23,997 nucleotides of DNA, from NCBI GenBank assembly GCA_900554385.1, contig USHE01000008.1:1-23997 (forward strand). The letters are read 5' to 3'. This document shows, one piece after another, positions 22,210 through 23,997 of the stretch. The notes under the pieces are model-generated. The model did no database searches and was not told the origin of the DNA. It saw only the letters and a program-made list of their open reading frames with translations. Positions within the stretch are counted from its first letter, which is position 1. Each line of letters starts with the position of its first letter. This DNA comes from an uncultured bacterium (GTDB taxonomy: Bacteria; Cyanobacteriota; Vampirovibrionia; Gastranaerophilales; Gastranaerophilaceae). The translations under genes and the position numbers were made by a program.

Positions 22210-22950
22210 CTATTTTACTTTGAATGGATAATCTTTTGGAATGTTCCAATTGTTTGACTGAATTAGTGCTGTACATAGAATCGCATTTTTCGTGTTGTTT
22301 TTGTTACACCCCCAGCTGCTGCTGTTTTTTAATTGTGAAATATTTGGACGTACCAAAAATTCGCACAAATAGGGTTCAAATCCTTTTTTCTTGAGTAGTG
22401 GACAGTAATCAGTATTTGTTCCAGCCTGTGCCGATACCGGGTAAAATCCAAATATAAAGTAGCTTATGCCGAGTCCTTCTCTACTGTACGCATCCCCTGT
22501 AGGATTTTTACCAAAAGTCTTGGAGTTAAACCATTTTGCGTTGGGAAAAAAGAAAAAGTCAGCACCGCCTCCTGTGTTCTTACCTACCAGGACTGAACCG
22601 TCAGAAAAATGTATTGCTATGTTGTAGCCGCCATAAGAATTGAACTCTACTGTTTTTGTTTCTTTTAAGTATGGTAAGAAGTATTTTTTGTAATAACTTT
22701 CGCAGCTGTTATTGTTCCCAATACACTTTTCCCAATATTCTTTTGGGCCGTTATCTCTTTCTGACATTAGGATTGCCTGATTCATTGTGGAATATATTTT
22801 TTTTAGTTTGCTTGATACCTCAATATTTTTATTTGCTTGAATTATTGAGGGTAATGTCATTGCTGCAACTATGCCTATAATTCCAACAGTGATTAGTACT
22901 TCTGATAAAGTGAACCCTTTTTTTAATACATTTGTTCTCATTATGTTCAT
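22210..22950 (-). CDS. Type IV pilin-like / pseudopilin protein (second copy)
   Basis: 246 aa; AAGGA lies about 8 nt before the ATG at 22950. The prepilin signal is KKG|FTLSEVLITVGIIGIVAAMTLPS, with canonical Gly at -1 and Glu at +5, preceded by a 12-residue leader. The globular part is Cys-rich (KCIGNNNSCESYY, YCPLLKKKGF, WGCNKNN), suggesting disulfides in an exported domain. Beyond the N-terminal helix it shares little with the 6107-6820 protein except a SxWGC-type C-terminal motif (GTGWGC there). It is divergent from an XRE-family regulator, with its promoter at 22991-23019. Confidence 0.88.
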   Translation of the reverse strand: MNIMRTNVLKKGFTLSEVLITVGIIGIVAAMTLPSIIQANKNIEVSSKLKKIYSTMNQAILMSERDNGPKEYWEKCIGNNNSCESYYKKYFLPYLKETKTVEFNSYGGYNIAIHFSDGSVLVGKNTGGGADFFFFPNAKWFNSKTFGKNPTGDAYSREGLGISYFIFGFYPVSAQAGTNTDYCPLLKKKGFEPYLCEFLVRPNISQLKNSSSWGCNKNNTKNAILCTALIQSNNWNIPKDYPFKVK

Positions 22951-22990
22951 ATTAATAATCCTTTTAATATAATAATATATTATAATAAAT

Positions 22991-23019
22991 ATTATAACAT
23001 ATTATAATTTAATTATCAA
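22991..23019 (-). promoter_or_regulatory. Sigma70-type promoter of the pilin-like gene at 22950
   Basis: On the minus strand, TTGATA (23019-23014), a 17-bp spacer ending in TGT and TATAAT (22996-22991) form an extended-10 promoter. The start is near 22984, giving a ~34-nt leader. The architecture equals that of the other pilin promoter. Confidence 0.75.
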
Positions 23020-23027
23020 TATAGAAT

Positions 23028-23042
23028 TGTTAACATAATAAT
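23028..23042 (+). promoter_or_regulatory. Extended -10 promoter, leaderless start of the XRE gene
   Basis: TGT-TAACAT (23028-23036) is followed by 6 nt and the ATG at 23043. It abuts the -35 of the divergent pilin promoter, so one protein bound here could affect both. Confidence 0.5.
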
Positions 23043-23267
23043 ATGTTAGATAGTGAATTTCTTGTAGGATTTGGGTTTAATGTAAAAATGTACCGTTTAA
23101 AATCGGGACTCACACAGGCTGAACTGGGAGAGATAGTAAATATGTCAGAGCACAGAATAAGTCAAATTGAGTGTGGAAAGTGTAATTTAACTTTAAAAAC
23201 TGTTAATAAGTTATCAAATGCGTTAAATATCATGCCAAAACGATTATTTTATTCAGAAGATGAATAA
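23043..23267 (+). CDS. XRE/Cro-type helix-turn-helix regulator (74 aa)
   Basis: The product is a single HTH_3 domain: GFNVKMYRLKSGLTQAELGEIVN (helices 1-2), MSEHRISQIECGKCN (turn and recognition helix, about residues 38-52) and LKTVNKLSNALNIMPKRLF (helices 4-5). No further domain is present. The ATG lacks a Shine-Dalgarno and follows a -10-like element by 6 nt. It is divergent from the pilin-like gene, 92 bp apart, and probably regulates that promoter, itself or both. A terminator follows after the stop. Confidence 0.9.
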   Translation: MLDSEFLVGFGFNVKMYRLKSGLTQAELGEIVNMSEHRISQIECGKCNLTLKTVNKLSNALNIMPKRLFYSEDE

Positions 23268-23270
23268 AAT

Positions 23271-23301
23271 AAGGCGGGAACTAAAGTCCCCGCCTTTTTT
23301 T
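23271..23301. terminator. Intrinsic terminator between the XRE and tsf genes
   Basis: AAGGCGGG (23271-23278) pairs with CCCGCCTT (23289-23296) around a 10-nt loop, followed by Ts to 23301. It ends the XRE transcript on the plus strand and may also stop tsf on the minus strand, where the T tract is weaker. Confidence 0.85.
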
Positions 23302-23318
23302 ATATGAGTTGAAAATTC

Positions 23319-23997
23319 TTAACCTTTAACCTGGTTCATAACTTCATCAGCAAAGTTTTCTTGGCGTTTTTCCAAACCTTCACCAAGCATAAATCTTGTG
23401 AAAGCTTTTACTGTTAATTTACCTTCAATCAACTGACCTACTGTAACGTCAGGGTTTTTGATGAACGGCTGTTCAAGAAGAACTCTTGATGCCATAAGTT
23501 TATTAACACGTCCTTCAACGATTTTTGCTCTGATAGCTTCAGGTTTTTTCTGAAGATCTTCTTTGCCCATTTCAATTTCAGTTTCATGATCGATAACTGA
23601 TTGAGGAATTTCTGCTCTTGAAATGAATTCAGGTGCGCTTGATGCGATATGTAAGCAGATATCATTCATTAATTCTTCATCTTTGTTATCAGTTTGAATA
23701 AGAACACCTATTTTACCGTTGTGGATGTAAGATGCTGTGTTTCCTTCGTAACGAACAAATCTTCTGAAAGTGATTTTTTCACCGATAGAAGCAATTTTTT
23801 CTTTGATAACTTCAGAGATAGCTTTACCGCATTTAGGGCAGATAGAAGCGAGAAGTTCGTCGTTATCTGCAGGGTTTTTGACTGCAACAATTTCCGCAAG
23901 TCCAGCTGTCAATTCTTTGAATTCATCGTTTTTAGCAACGAAGTCTGTTTCTGAGTTAACTTCAACGATTGCTGCCTTGCCGTCTTTTACTGCTGTA
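23319..23997 (-). CDS. tsf: Translation elongation factor Ts, N-terminus beyond window
   Basis: 225 residues are visible, and the frame is open to the window end. EF-Ts exchanges GDP for GTP on EF-Tu. The visible part begins AVKDGKAAIVEVNSETDFVAKNDEF, the core-domain signature, followed by IGEKITFRRFVRYEG, the SYIHNGKIGVLI strand, ISRAEIPQSVIDHE, the EGRVNKLMASRVLLEQPF coiled-coil-adjacent block and VGQL. The N-terminal UBA-like domain (about 60 residues) is missing, cut by the window edge. An unusual CPKCGK lies where most family members have a Gly-rich loop (LLAS-ICPKCGK-AISEVI). An internal TTG near 23912 is not the start. Confidence 0.95.
   Translation of the reverse strand, partial: TAVKDGKAAIVEVNSETDFVAKNDEFKELTAGLAEIVAVKNPADNDELLASICPKCGKAISEVIKEKIASIGEKITFRRFVRYEGNTASYIHNGKIGVLIQTDNKDEELMNDICLHIASSAPEFISRAEIPQSVIDHETEIEMGKEDLQKKPEAIRAKIVEGRVNKLMASRVLLEQPFIKNPDVTVGQLIEGKLTVKAFTRFMLGEGLEKRQENFADEVMNQVKG

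Overview
The window looks like a chromosomal segment of an AT-rich bacterium with a Gram-negative-type envelope. The best fit is a gut or animal-associated non-photosynthetic cyanobacterial relative (Vampirovibrionia/Melainabacteria, order Gastranaerophilales). This is inferred from three features: pilin-like proteins starting KKAFTLAEVLITLGIIGIVAA, proteins with a short N-terminal HFTG/NFTG signature, and cyanobacteria-like versions of several housekeeping genes. It rests on remembered sequence style, not on a search.

Layout. 1-1419: 3' part of an ADP-forming acyl-CoA synthetase with an odd Cys-rich tail. 1499-2489: a small unknown protein and an HFTG protein ending in eight histidines. 2506-4422 (minus): two tandem small paralogs, then rsmH and an FtsL-like gene. 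4577-6820 (minus): a pilin-like gene followed by gltX. 6942-7928: a ribbon-helix-helix protein divergent from that pilin, then an exported beta-rich protein. 7998-10020: an FtsB/DivIC-like gene overlapping a TPR-protein gene. 10114-12119: an exported HExxH protein and an S41 C-terminal processing protease. 12141-12273: a probable ~100-nt small RNA with a consensus promoter and its own terminator. 12272-12906 (minus): cytidine deaminase and a zinc-ribbon protein. 13001-14103: an exported protein and a convergent, overlapping membrane-anchored protein. 14275-15377: a zinc-ribbon protein and a TIGR01212-type radical SAM protein. 15409-15464: a REP-like double palindrome. 15667-16864: two overlapping envelope-type genes. 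16907-18040: folP with an in-frame stop. 18088-20910: uvrA. 20985-22206: two tandem exported paralogs. 22210-23267: a second pilin-like gene divergent from an XRE regulator. 23319-23997 (minus): 5'-truncated tsf.

The most notable signals are these. (1) A recurrent leaderless-promoter layout, in which a -10 box (often TGn-extended) lies exactly 6 nt before the start codon of several unrelated genes. (2) Two pilin-like genes, each paired divergently with a small DNA-binding protein and sharing a TTGATA-N17-(TGT)-TAnnnT promoter. (3) An unannotated small-RNA candidate whose -35 box is also one arm of the upstream gene's terminator-like hairpin. (4) Three housekeeping genes with single-codon lesions at key sites: the presumed phospho-His of the acyl-CoA synthetase is Leu, folP carries a TAA, and a zinc-binding Cys of UvrA is Phe. 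The lesions may reflect consensus errors or real decay and should be checked against reads.
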